Below are positions 46,071 through 53,780 of a stretch of DNA of 64,000 bases, one piece after another. The notes below the pieces were generated by a model that was not told the origin of the DNA, did not search any database, and was given only the letters and a program-made list of their open reading frames with translations. The position numbers were made by a program, and so were the translations under genes. The first letter of the stretch is position 1. Each line of letters starts with the position of its first letter. Origin of the DNA: Dokdonia sp. Dokd-P16 (GTDB taxonomy: Bacteria; Bacteroidota; Bacteroidia; Flavobacteriales; Flavobacteriaceae); the NCBI RefSeq assembly GCF_003095655.1, contig NZ_CP029151.1, positions 62,001-126,000 of the forward strand, given 5' to 3'.

Positions 46071-46547
46071 TTATGAAATCTTAATGCTTCTGGCAGGCTT
46101 TTGTTTTGCCTCTTCTTTTTTTGGTAAAAGAATACTTAAAATACCATTTTCATAATTTGCATTAATCTTTTCATCATTTACACTTTCTGGTAAATTAAAG
46201 GTTCTTTTGAACGAAGAATAACCAAACTCTCTACGAGTATAATTTTCTTCCTTGTGTTCATTTTCTTCCTTTGTTTCTGTAGAAATCGACAATACTTGAT
46301 TATCGAGGTCAAGCTGAAAATCTGACTTTTTTAAACCTGGAACAGCCATTTCTACCATAAAAGCGTCGGCAGTTTCCTTAATATTTACTTTTGGCAAAGT
46401 AATACCAGTATTGAAATTTGAAGTAAATACTGATGGTAGGTCTCTATTAAAAATGTCATCTAACCAATTTGACAAAGTTGGAAAGTTTTGATTTGAATTT
46501 CTGTTCGCTAAACTTCCATTTTTAGGAACAGTTGCTAAATTGCTCAT
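46071..46547 (-). CDS. Cassette 12a: small heat-shock protein (Hsp20)
   Basis: A 158-residue Hsp20/alpha-crystallin chaperone (ATG 46545-46547, MSNLATVPKNG). The alpha-crystallin domain spans about 55-145 (VNIKETADAFMVEMAVPGLKK, then the SSFKRTFNLPESVN strand), followed by the family's GILSILLPK motif. The C-terminal ARSIKIS has the I-x-I oligomerisation motif. It holds unfolded proteins under heat or other stress. The 16-bp palindrome ATTTCAAATTTGAAAT (46573-46588) just upstream may be an operator or promoter element. Confidence 0.93.
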   Translation of the reverse strand: MSNLATVPKNGSLANRNSNQNFPTLSNWLDDIFNRDLPSVFTSNFNTGITLPKVNIKETADAFMVEMAVPGLKKSDFQLDLDNQVLSISTETKEENEHKEENYTRREFGYSSFKRTFNLPESVNDEKINANYENGILSILLPKKEEAKQKPARSIKIS

Positions 46548-46572
46548 AATTACAAAATTTAAATTAAACATT

Positions 46573-46588
46573 ATTTCAAATTTGAAAT
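46573..46588. promoter_or_regulatory. Palindrome upstream of the Hsp20 gene
   Basis: Perfect 16-bp palindrome ATTTCAAATTTGAAAT, 26 bp upstream of the start. Candidate operator; includes a TTTG typical of -7 boxes. Confidence 0.45.
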
Positions 46589-46795
46589 ATTTACGACTTC
46601 AGTAACCTTTAAACAAATAAAATACCAAAATCGATTAACTAGATTTTATCGCAATTATTACACATTATTCCGTGTAAATTTGTCATAATTCTGAATAATT
46701 GTCATATTTACTCACAATAATATGACATATTCACATTTAGAGTTTATAATAAAACTGGAAAATAATTGTGGAAAATATAAGCTTGGAATAAGCAC

Positions 46796-47377
46796 TACAC
46801 ACAACACCGTGTATAATTAATTGCTTGTTTTAAGCCTACTTACGAACATTCCTGCGGAATATTCTATCTGTGATTTATTTACTAACTTAGTTGCTTAAAT
46901 CACGCAACTAACCATACACAATCACGTGGACGGCTGATTGCCAAAGGACATGTTTTTCATCTCAAGATAAGCCACATCCAAGGTAGTTGCATACTTAAAA
47001 ATTCCCGCCATCGTATGGCTCCACTTCAAAATCAGAACACCTCACAAGTCGTTGAAATATCGAAGAATTGAGTATAGATCAAGTTAGAGCAAATCCGCTA
47101 GGATTTTAAAGCTCCCACCCTACCAATCAGCCGTCCACAGGCCACTGCTCAAAAATGTCTAAGGTATACATCAAAAGCATAGAAAGCTCGAAACGTGGTT
47201 GCAACCAGCCACAACTACAGCATAAAGCGAATGAGACATTTTTGAAAGCTCTACGCGCGGCGCACAACTCCAAAATTCATTGTATATTTAGATCAAACAA
47301 ACAAGACCGCAAACTAAAGCAGACCGGCAAAATGCCGATAACCATTGAGAGCCACCCTCGCTTTATGATGTAGTTTG
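46796..47377 (+). repeat. attC-like site 12 (type A)
   Basis: TACACACAACA 46796-46806 complements 45156-45166 (11/11), although the cassette's genes run in reverse. H2 arms 46926-46940 and 47124-47138 (15/15). The last 40 bp are degraded (GATGTAGTTTG|TTATAG, boundary 47377). Confidence 0.85.
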
Positions 47378-47406
47378 TTATAGATAAGCTCATAAAAATC
47401 TCAATT

Positions 47407-47925
47407 ATGGAAAAGAACTCATTCAATGGACCTTCGTGGATGACAGATGAAATAAAGCAACAATTGGAAAAAAGAGATAAGATAGTAATTAATGAAGATA
47501 TTAAAGGTCTGTTTTCATTGCGTGATAATTCTGACTTCTCCATCGCTTTACATGAAATACTAGTAAAAAGATATAATAAAGACCCTAATTCACTAAACCC
47601 GAAACAACTGAATTTATTTCTTTGTATGCATTTAGAAAATGCGGGGCAAGCAGATAGTATATTAAGTTTTCTACAAGAATGGTTTCCTGAACACAAAGAG
47701 CAAGTAGTAATATCTTTAAATGAAATTGGCGCAACTGAGTCTGCCAAAATAATTAATCAAGCTATAGCTTTAATACCCAAAGATAATACTTGGTTTTTCA
47801 AAACTTCTAATGAAGTGAGTGAAGAAAAAATGATGGAGTTTGACAGTGCTTTTTCCAATTATCCAGATGGATTTATGCGAGATTTATATCGTAAATATGC
47901 TGATGATAATAAGAATTATTTCTAA
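47407..47925 (+). CDS. Cassette 13: DMP19/DUF4375-like protein
   Basis: A 172-residue soluble acidic protein. LNLFLCMHLENAGQADSILSF then VVISLNEIGATESAKIINQAI resemble the DMP19-like (DUF4375) family: a helical domain with a conserved EIGA segment. The known relative DMP19 is a DNA-mimic protein, but here the role is not known. The ATG at 47407 is 30 bp past the recombination point. Confidence 0.72.
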   Translation: MEKNSFNGPSWMTDEIKQQLEKRDKIVINEDIKGLFSLRDNSDFSIALHEILVKRYNKDPNSLNPKQLNLFLCMHLENAGQADSILSFLQEWFPEHKEQVVISLNEIGATESAKIINQAIALIPKDNTWFFKTSNEVSEEKMMEFDSAFSNYPDGFMRDLYRKYADDNKNYF

Positions 47926-47950
47926 TCATAAAAATGTTGGCAAAGAAACC

Positions 47951-48130
47951 TATCTATAATATTATGAATAATATAGAGCATTTGTACTTGATTGAAAATT
48001 AGTTATCTAAATACAAAGTCCTAACTCCAAAATTCATTGTATATTTAGATCAAACTAAAAGAATAAAAACCAGAGACCACAGTCCTCACGATAGCTATCG
48101 GAAGTTGCACTCTTATTATGCAGTGGCCTG
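47951..48130 (+). repeat. attC-like site 13 (reduced)
   Basis: TATCTATAATA 47951-47961 complements TGTTATAGATA 47376-47386 (10/11). H1 and H2 are missing; only the H3 right part remains, with CAAAATTCATTGTATATTTA and CAGTGGCCTG|TT (48130). Confidence 0.75.
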
Positions 48131-48150
48131 TTGTAAAACATTTAAGACAC

Positions 48151-49314
48151 ATGAAAAAAAATCTAAACCTCCTATTAGTAATTGCTGCAATTTTAACAAT
48201 TTTCGGTTGTGGAAGTGACGAGTCTAGTAATGAGGAAATGACAATAACTCCAGTTAATAGTGCTCCAAACTCGTTCTCACTTTTGACGGTAAGTAATGAA
48301 GCAGTAAATGTAGCCCTAAAACCTACATTAACATGGAATGCGTCAATAGATTTAGATAATGATCCAGTCACTTACGATTTAATATTGGACAATAATCCTA
48401 GTCCAAATACAGTGATAGCTTCCAACTTAATAGAAACTGAATTTACACTTAGTGACCCGTTAGAATTTCCACAAATTTTTTATTGGAAAGTTATAGCTAA
48501 GGATAACAATGGAAATTCAACGGAAAGTGGCATTTTTAGTTTTACTACAATTGATTTATTTTCTCAAACAACAGATGTGGTGACAGGATTATCCAACCCT
48601 GCTGGATTAGTATTTGATGGAAATGATTTATACGTTGCCGAAGTTGGGGCTAATAAAGTATCTAAAATAAATGTTCAAGCTACTAACCCTGACGCAACAG
48701 ATGTTTTAACAGGATTATTTACCTTCAGACTAGCTATCTCTGGTAACGAATTGTATATCTCACAGCCTCAGGCTAACCTTATCTCTAAAACGGATATCAC
48801 AGCAACTACACCTACTGTAACACCTGTAGTCTCAGGAACTAATGGTGCTTCTGGATTAGCATTTGATGTAAACGACTTATACGTTACTGCACCAGATGCT
48901 AATGAAATCAATAAACTCGACATTTCAATTGCAAATCCTACGCTTGAGAATGTAACGATACTCGATTGCTGCGTAAGACCTGATGAATTATTACTAAATG
49001 GCAATGATTTATATATAGCATTAAGAACTGCTAATAAAATTATTAAACTCGATATCTCAACCACGCCACCTACATCAATAGATGTGGCGACAGGATTATC
49101 CAACCCTGCCGGATTAGCACTTGATGGTAACACACTATACATTGCCGAATACAATGGCAATAAAATATCTAAAATTGATATTACTTCTACTACGACAACT
49201 GTAACAGATGTAATAACGGGATTGTCTGGCCCAAGAGGATTAGCACTTAATGGCAACCAATTATTTATTGCCGAATACAACGGAAATAAAATATCTAAAA
49301 TTTATGTTCAATAA
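48151..49314 (+). CDS. Cassette 14: lipoprotein with NHL/SMP-30-like propeller repeats
   Basis: A 387-residue lipoprotein (lipobox TIFGC, Cys 20; ATG 48151). A fibronectin type III-like domain (about 35-135, LKPTLTWNASIDLDNDPVTY) is followed by five to six repeats of the form GLSNPAGLVFDGNDLYVAE...NKISKIDI, a beta-propeller like NHL/SMP-30. It is probably a surface binding protein. The adjacent repeats are near identical in DNA (48586-48620 and 49087-49120), which suggests internal duplication. Confidence 0.82.
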   Translation: MKKNLNLLLVIAAILTIFGCGSDESSNEEMTITPVNSAPNSFSLLTVSNEAVNVALKPTLTWNASIDLDNDPVTYDLILDNNPSPNTVIASNLIETEFTLSDPLEFPQIFYWKVIAKDNNGNSTESGIFSFTTIDLFSQTTDVVTGLSNPAGLVFDGNDLYVAEVGANKVSKINVQATNPDATDVLTGLFTFRLAISGNELYISQPQANLISKTDITATTPTVTPVVSGTNGASGLAFDVNDLYVTAPDANEINKLDISIANPTLENVTILDCCVRPDELLLNGNDLYIALRTANKIIKLDISTTPPTSIDVATGLSNPAGLALDGNTLYIAEYNGNKISKIDITSTTTTVTDVITGLSGPRGLALNGNQLFIAEYNGNKISKIYVQ

Positions 49315-49878
49315 GAGAAATGTCTCGAACAATAAGAAATGGACCTAAAGAAATGCTAGTGGTTTATGCTTTTTTCAATTAATGGTAGCATACCAATAAT
49401 TCCATCATAGAGTAAAGGAAATAGGGTTTTACAAAACAACTTCTATGCAATACTGGCTTCGATGACATTCGAAGCTTTTGCATGTTAATTGAAATCTACA
49501 AAACCTTTAAAGTTTCACTTTCAACTAAAGATAATGACAAGAGATTTTGCTGTATTGTCGGCGGAAAGCAAATGCTAGTTTACTCCCGTAATCCTCATAG
49601 TTAAAGCCGTGGCGCATGAACACCAAAGGACATGTTTATCATCTCAACATAAGCCACACTTATACTGAGATTCAGGTAACCCTAGTTTGCGACTTTTTTT
49701 ATTTTAAGTTTTAGCGAAAGCGCACTATTATAATTTATTTTTAATAATTTACCGAACCCTATTGCTCAAAACATATTAAAAATTTCTTGTTTATTACATT
49801 TGACTTAGGCAAAATAGTTACAATTGATATTTACCTTTATCTTCTATTTTGATTCTATTAAAAAAAAATAAAAAACAA
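49315..49878. other. Degenerate attC remnants
   Basis: No gene is visible. GTTTTACAA at 49426-49434 matches the complement of the cassette 14 start (9/11). At 49600-49630 a reversed type-C piece (ACTCCCGTAATCCTCATAGTT) joins CCGTGGCGCATGA, a decayed copy of the H2 left arm, and CCAAAGGACATGTTTATCAT of its loop. A decayed core palindrome lies at about 49711-49724. This is the wreck of one or two attC sites. Confidence 0.6.
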
Positions 49879-51045
49879 ATGAAAAGAACTCTTAAAATCA
49901 TTCTGAAACTAGGTGTAATATTACTGTTGATCTTAGGAATTTTTATAGTAATAAACTATACCCTTTTAAAAAGAGTAGTGACCTACCCTACTAACAACGA
50001 AATTTCAAATACTGAATGGTATACACCTAAGGCCACCATAAAAGGTAACAACACAACAAACTACACACTTTCTGATAGTTTAACAATTGATAGAAGAGTG
50101 TTAGAAGAAATTAGCTCATATGCCGAAAATCAGAATAGTAATGCCCTCCTCATTTTGCACAAAGGTAAATTACAGTTAGAAAATTATTATAATCAAACCA
50201 CTAAAGAGTCCACATCAAACTCGATGTCTATGGCAAAAACCATCACCTCTATTTTAATAGGTATAGCAATCGATGAGGGTTATATTGAGTCTGAGAAAGA
50301 ACTCGCTTCTGCCTATATTACAGACTGGCAAGATGATCAAAGAAATACTATTACTATAGAGGATCTATTATTAATGCAATCTGGTTTGAGAGTTGATAAT
50401 AATGTGCAGAATATCTTTTCTGACGTTATAAGTTTGTACATGGGGACAGATGTAGAAGGCACCGCTCTTAAAATTCCTCTAAGCAAGGAGCCTGCTACAG
50501 CTTTTGAATACAATAATGCAAACACACAGTTGCTAGCTATTATAATTGAAAAAGCTACGGGCTTACCAATTGAACAATATGCTTCTTCTAGATTATGGAA
50601 ACATATTGGAGCGGCAGACGCTGGATGGTGGTTAGATAAAGAGGATGGTATGCCTAGAACATTTTGCTGTTTCTTTGCTCAGGCAGAGGACTGGATGATT
50701 ATAGGACAATTACTTTTACAAAATGGTGAGTGGAGAGGTGAACAAGTAATTCCTAAAAAATGGATATCAAAGATGCTCACCCAGAGCACCCTAGAGAGAG
50801 ATTATGGCTATCAAATATGGCTCAATTATGAATCAGGCGGGAATCGAGAAAAGGACAGAACATCCCCATTTTTGGCTAAGAATTTTTTAATAGACGGCAC
50901 TCATAATCAAGAAGTAATGGTGGTTCCTCAAGAGGAGATTGTCCTTGTGCGCATTGGAGAAAAACCAGCTAGTTGGGACGAATCATTTATGATAAATAAA
51001 ATACTTGTTTCTCTTAATAAAGAACAATCGTTAGACGTTAATTAA
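49879..51045 (+). CDS. Serine beta-lactamase-fold hydrolase
   Basis: A 388-residue protein with an N-terminal membrane anchor (residues 4-28) and a class C beta-lactamase/DD-peptidase-like domain. SxxK is SMAK (Ser117, Lys120), Tyr-x-Asn is YNN in FEYNNANTQ, and a DGTHNQ segment takes the place of KTG/HTG. It fits the serine hydrolase family (PF00144), whose members are often esterases or peptidases, so antibiotic resistance cannot be inferred. ATG 49879 is preferred to TTG 49849. The left attC is decayed, so this cassette may no longer be mobile. Confidence 0.85.
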   Translation: MKRTLKIILKLGVILLLILGIFIVINYTLLKRVVTYPTNNEISNTEWYTPKATIKGNNTTNYTLSDSLTIDRRVLEEISSYAENQNSNALLILHKGKLQLENYYNQTTKESTSNSMSMAKTITSILIGIAIDEGYIESEKELASAYITDWQDDQRNTITIEDLLLMQSGLRVDNNVQNIFSDVISLYMGTDVEGTALKIPLSKEPATAFEYNNANTQLLAIIIEKATGLPIEQYASSRLWKHIGAADAGWWLDKEDGMPRTFCCFFAQAEDWMIIGQLLLQNGEWRGEQVIPKKWISKMLTQSTLERDYGYQIWLNYESGGNREKDRTSPFLAKNFLIDGTHNQEVMVVPQEEIVLVRIGEKPASWDESFMINKILVSLNKEQSLDVN

Positions 51046-51267
51046 GTCCCATTGAGTTTAAAAAATAGTCTGACTTGGTTAAACTAAAACGGGATTTTGA
51101 GGTTATATTGATCTATAGTTTTCATCAAAAAATCTTCTTGAATTTGTGATGATTAAAGCTTATTTGAGGACTTGTTTTCTTAGATAATGGGTGTTTTAAA
51201 TGTTCTTATTCTTGTTCCGCTTTCGCGAAAACATACTTATAACAAACATTCCTAAAAGCGCTACACA
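51046..51267. other. Non-coding spacer in the distal array
   Basis: AT-rich DNA without a convincing ORF. It contains a decayed core palindrome at 51218-51231 and leads into the attC remnant. Confidence 0.4.
51218..51231. repeat. Iterated core palindrome within the array
   Basis: CGCTTTCGCGAAAA. Together with the copy at 52099 it indicates that the distal array has been resident for some time. Confidence 0.75.
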
Positions 51268-51385
51268 CGACGTGCACCTGCAAAATTCATTGTATATTTA
51301 GTCCAAACAAACAAGACCGCAATTTAAAGCAAACCAGCAATCCCAAGAGCTACCGGGAGCTATACTCGCTTTATGTAGTGACCTG
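51268..51385 (+). repeat. attC-like site 14, right-end remnant
   Basis: Starts near CTACACACGACGTGCAC, then CAAAATTCATTGTATATTTAG, a degraded palindrome (CCCAAGAGCTACCGGG) and CGCTTTATGTAGTGACCTG|TT (51385). Confidence 0.72.
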
Positions 51386-51426
51386 TTGTGCGTCATTTAA
51401 GAAAAATCTAGAATGAAATAAAAATT

Positions 51427-51927
51427 ATGGGAATATTTGATTTTTTTAAGAAAAACACAAACAGAAAAACTAATGAAAATCCGATTGACGAAACGCAAGT
51501 AGAATTTATTGAAAAATCTACAAATAATGCTGAAAGACTAGTTTCAAGTTTCAACGAACGAGTTGATGACGGATTAGATTATAGTGAATCTAGTTTAACT
51601 GTTTTAGATGACGAAATTTTGAGTTTATTCTCGGAAAACAAAGACGATATGGATTCTAGCATGTTGGAAGATATAATCGCACAAGCTGGCTCATATATTT
51701 TTGAAGTTGCGAGACGAAATTATGGCGGAAAATATTATTGGCACGACCAATTAAACCAACCAATTTTAGTTACTGGACAACCTGAATTTGAAATTTCAAT
51801 TCTAGCTTTTGAGAAAGTTAAGCAACGAATCGAAAACGGAACTCAAGATAATATTCCATTCTTTTTCATAGGTTATTCAGAACGTGTAAAAAAAGGAAAA
51901 AAAGGAGATAAAGCATTGATAACTTAA
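51427..51927 (+). CDS. Cassette 15: unknown soluble protein
   Basis: A 166-residue protein (MGIFDFFKKNTNRK). It has a basic N-terminus, an acidic helical middle (LDYSESSLTVLDDEIL) and GSYIFEVARRNYGGKYYW near residue 85. This resembles small DUF-type proteins of Bacteroidetes, some of which sit in immunity or toxin-linked clusters, but I cannot name a family. The R'' core lies 8 bp after the stop. Confidence 0.72.
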   Translation: MGIFDFFKKNTNRKTNENPIDETQVEFIEKSTNNAERLVSSFNERVDDGLDYSESSLTVLDDEILSLFSENKDDMDSSMLEDIIAQAGSYIFEVARRNYGGKYYWHDQLNQPILVTGQPEFEISILAFEKVKQRIENGTQDNIPFFFIGYSERVKKGKKGDKALIT

Positions 51928-51934
51928 AAAACGA

Positions 51935-52266
51935 ACGCACAACGAAGAACTCAGTAAAAAATAAGTATTGTTAAAGCTAATTTTGATCTATAATTCTAAT
52001 AGCAGGGCCTTCTTGATTTTATGATGGCAAAGGTTTGTTTTAAAAACTTATTTAACTCTTTTAAGAGTACTCTTCCTACTCTTCCATCTTACTCATAACG
52101 TTTTCGCGAAAGCATACTTACTCCAATCAACTTTGAAACCATTGAGCATGGCGCACAACTTCAAAATTCATTGTATATTTAGACCTAACAAACAAGACCA
52201 TACGATAAAGCAAACGAGCAATCCCGATAGCTATCGGGAGCAGCACTCGCTTTATGTAGTGGACTG
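51935..52266 (+). repeat. attC-like site 15 (reduced)
   Basis: ACGCACAAC 51935-51943 complements GTTGTGCGT 51385-51393 (9/9). H1 and H2 are missing. The middle has unrelated AT-rich sequence with a core palindrome (CGTTTTCGCGAAAGC, 52099-52113). The right part has CCCGATAGCTATCGGG (52223-52238) and boundary 52266. Confidence 0.75.
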
Positions 52267-52288
52267 TTGGAATTCATTAGACAGAAAA

Positions 52289-52615
52289 ATGAAAATTGAA
52301 TTAGATGACATCTTGAAATTAGTACCAAAGGAAGTTCTATTCTCTGAAATCATTGAATTTGACAAATTGGATGAACGAATTTCAGCAGTTGGGGTTTTAT
52401 TTGCGAACACAATCGGTGTGAATGAGAAATCAATTGCATTTTGTCCAGATGACGAACCACCACTAATTGAAGAAATTATTTCTTGGATTTGGACTTTTAG
52501 ACCAGATTTAGGAGTTGAAATTCTTAATCAAGAATTATCAGACGATTTAATGAAACTTATATCTGCATATGAAAATAATGAGATGGAAAAATTTTGGGTT
52601 TATATAAATGAATAA
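52289..52615 (+). CDS. Cassette 16a: small acidic unknown protein
   Basis: A 108-residue acidic soluble protein (MKIELDDILKLVPKEVLF; ATG 52289). No signal peptide or known motif; ISWIWTFRPDLGVEILNQEL may form a helix-turn-helix-like pair, but evidence is weak. The frame continuing upstream to 52133 is attC DNA. It overlaps or lies 7 bp before 16b. Confidence 0.68.
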   Translation: MKIELDDILKLVPKEVLFSEIIEFDKLDERISAVGVLFANTIGVNEKSIAFCPDDEPPLIEEIISWIWTFRPDLGVEILNQELSDDLMKLISAYENNEMEKFWVYINE

Positions 52616-52622
52616 TGCGAAA

Positions 52623-53063
52623 ATGAAAAAAATAAACTTTGAAAATTTATCTTGGAATTGGACTAGAATTGCTCTTTTAATATTAGCATCGTTATGTTTA
52701 TTAGTAGGTTACGGACTAATTTTAAACTATAAAAATGGACTGATTACAAGTTTAGGGTTTATGATTTTGGTAATTATGCTCAGTAAAAGATTTTGGTATA
52801 AAAATTATGTAGAGTATAATAAATTGGGAATTGTGATTAAGCTTAATTTGATAACTGATAGAACTATTAAATTTAGTGAAATTGACAAAATAAAACTCAA
52901 TGATGATAAGTTAATCGTTCAATTAAACAGTGAACGAAAAATTGAATTTCAAATAACGGATATAGATAGTTCTGATATAAATAAGCTTCTTAGAATATTA
53001 GTTGAAAACTCAAAATCTATTTTTACTGATAACAGAACTGAAAAATTACTATTGCCAATCTAG
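52623..53063 (+). CDS. Cassette 16b: membrane protein with PH-like region, paralogue of 4b
   Basis: A 146-residue protein with two spans (about 15-32 and 42-55) and a beta-rich tail (NKLGIVIKLNLITDRTIKFSE, LNDDKLIVQLNSERK). Aligned with cassette 4b it shares the start MKxIxFxNL, KxFWYKN and the LNDDKLI motif. ATG 52623 is preferred because it aligns with 4b; ATG 52608 overlaps 16a. The R'' of this cassette cannot be recognised, so the array appears to end here. Confidence 0.72.
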   Translation: MKKINFENLSWNWTRIALLILASLCLLVGYGLILNYKNGLITSLGFMILVIMLSKRFWYKNYVEYNKLGIVIKLNLITDRTIKFSEIDKIKLNDDKLIVQLNSERKIEFQITDIDSSDINKLLRILVENSKSIFTDNRTEKLLLPI

Positions 53064-53165
53064 TAGACGGCTCTGCTAGCAACTAACAGAGTACGCCTAT
53101 TACATCACCGCACGTACTGGTCTATTGGCATTAATTAGGGGTAACACTCTCAAAACACTTATAAT

Positions 53166-53276
53166 ATGGAACAAAGAGCTCAAAAAAAGAAATGGATTTT
53201 TTATGTAAGCATTGGAATTGGAATTTTTATGTTTTTAATGATAAAAGACTATCTATGGTCAATGATTTTTGAATAA
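53166..53276 (+). CDS. Small single-span membrane protein
   Basis: A 36-residue ORF (MEQRAQKKKWIFYVSIGIG and on) with a basic N-terminus and a hydrophobic segment (residues 10-28). The pattern is typical of real small membrane proteins in Flavobacteria, but there is no independent support. Confidence 0.4.
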   Translation: MEQRAQKKKWIFYVSIGIGIFMFLMIKDYLWSMIFE

Positions 53277-53422
53277 CAGTAAAGGCGTAAAAAGATAAGG
53301 CCAAAACCATAGAATTTATTCTTCATCTTATAATAAACCATATCCAAATTAGCTACATCATTAGACTATACAAACAATAGTATAAAGCACATTACACTAA
53401 CCTATTATAGGGCAATAACAAC

Positions 53423-53656
53423 ATGTTTATAGATCAAGAGGAAAAATTTAAAGAAGTACTATCGCAGATAGATGGGCGTGTTAATGAACAAAGTTTCTTT
53501 AATAAGTTCTTAGAACTGTATCCAGAAGTTTGGAAAAAGCATAAGATTACTTTCTCAAAATTTAATAAAAGTAAACAGGCTAGGCAATCAATTCCGTTGC
53601 CAAAACCTGAAGTTTCTTTGCGGAAAGAAATTAGGAAATGGTTACAAAAACAATGA
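53423..53656 (+). CDS. Small basic unknown protein
   Basis: A 77-residue basic, helical protein (MFIDQEEKFKEVLSQIDGRV; YPEVWKKHKITFSKFNKSKQ). The C-terminal KEIRKWLQKQ is strongly positive. It might bind nucleic acid, but this rests on charge alone. It lies between the decayed array end and the core, and could belong to either. Confidence 0.5.
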   Translation: MFIDQEEKFKEVLSQIDGRVNEQSFFNKFLELYPEVWKKHKITFSKFNKSKQARQSIPLPKPEVSLRKEIRKWLQKQ

Positions 53657-53705
53657 TTTCCAATTCGCTATTTTGAAAAAACATCAATACCATCACCCAT
53701 TCATA

Positions 53706-53719
53706 TTTTCGCGAAAGCG
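53706..53719. repeat. Iterated core palindrome, decayed copy
   Basis: TTTTCGCGAAAGCG. First copy on the core side after the array. Confidence 0.8.
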
Positions 53720-53780
53720 TAATTCCCTCAACCCAAAATGAGAAGATAGACACGCCTGACTATATTTCTTGATTAGAATG

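Larger units (their letters stand above)
27967..53100. mobile_element. Integron-like cassette array with giant attC sites
   Basis: A minus-strand tyrosine recombinase, an attI-like junction at about 28904 and roughly 16 cassettes. Each cassette is an ORF or gene pair plus a long 3' repeat, and the repeats all have one orientation. For 11 cassettes the first 8-11 nt are the exact reverse complement of the segment just after the ORF, and the sequence differs between cassettes, as R' and R'' do in integron cassettes. Repeats of 560-750 bp are far longer than the usual 55-150 bp attC. The right boundary near 53.1 kb is approximate, because the last cassettes are eroded. Confidence 0.82.

Noticed and set aside
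29601-47373. Repeated ORFs of 60-80 codons (RGRLIAKGH... and MSKVYIKSIESSKRGC...) in nearly every long repeat
   Set aside because: They lie in the attC-like repeats, drift in frame and start between copies, lack shared starts, and read into cassette genes. Conservation follows the repeat, not a protein.
48768-49280. Minus-strand ORF opposite the propeller lipoprotein
   Set aside because: Its length comes from repeated codons of the sense gene.
49879-51045. Calling the beta-lactamase-fold protein an antibiotic-resistance gene
   Set aside because: PF00144-type SxxK proteins have many roles; no resistance-type features beyond the fold.
28900-53000. CRISPR array
   Set aside because: Repeats are hundreds of bases long with whole genes between them; no cas genes and no 30-40 bp spacing.
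28900-53000. Diversity-generating retroelement or retron
   Set aside because: No reverse transcriptase ORF and no template/variable repeat pair; differences between repeats are structural and co-varying.
28900-53000. Composite transposon
   Set aside because: No DDE transposase and no flanking insertion sequences.
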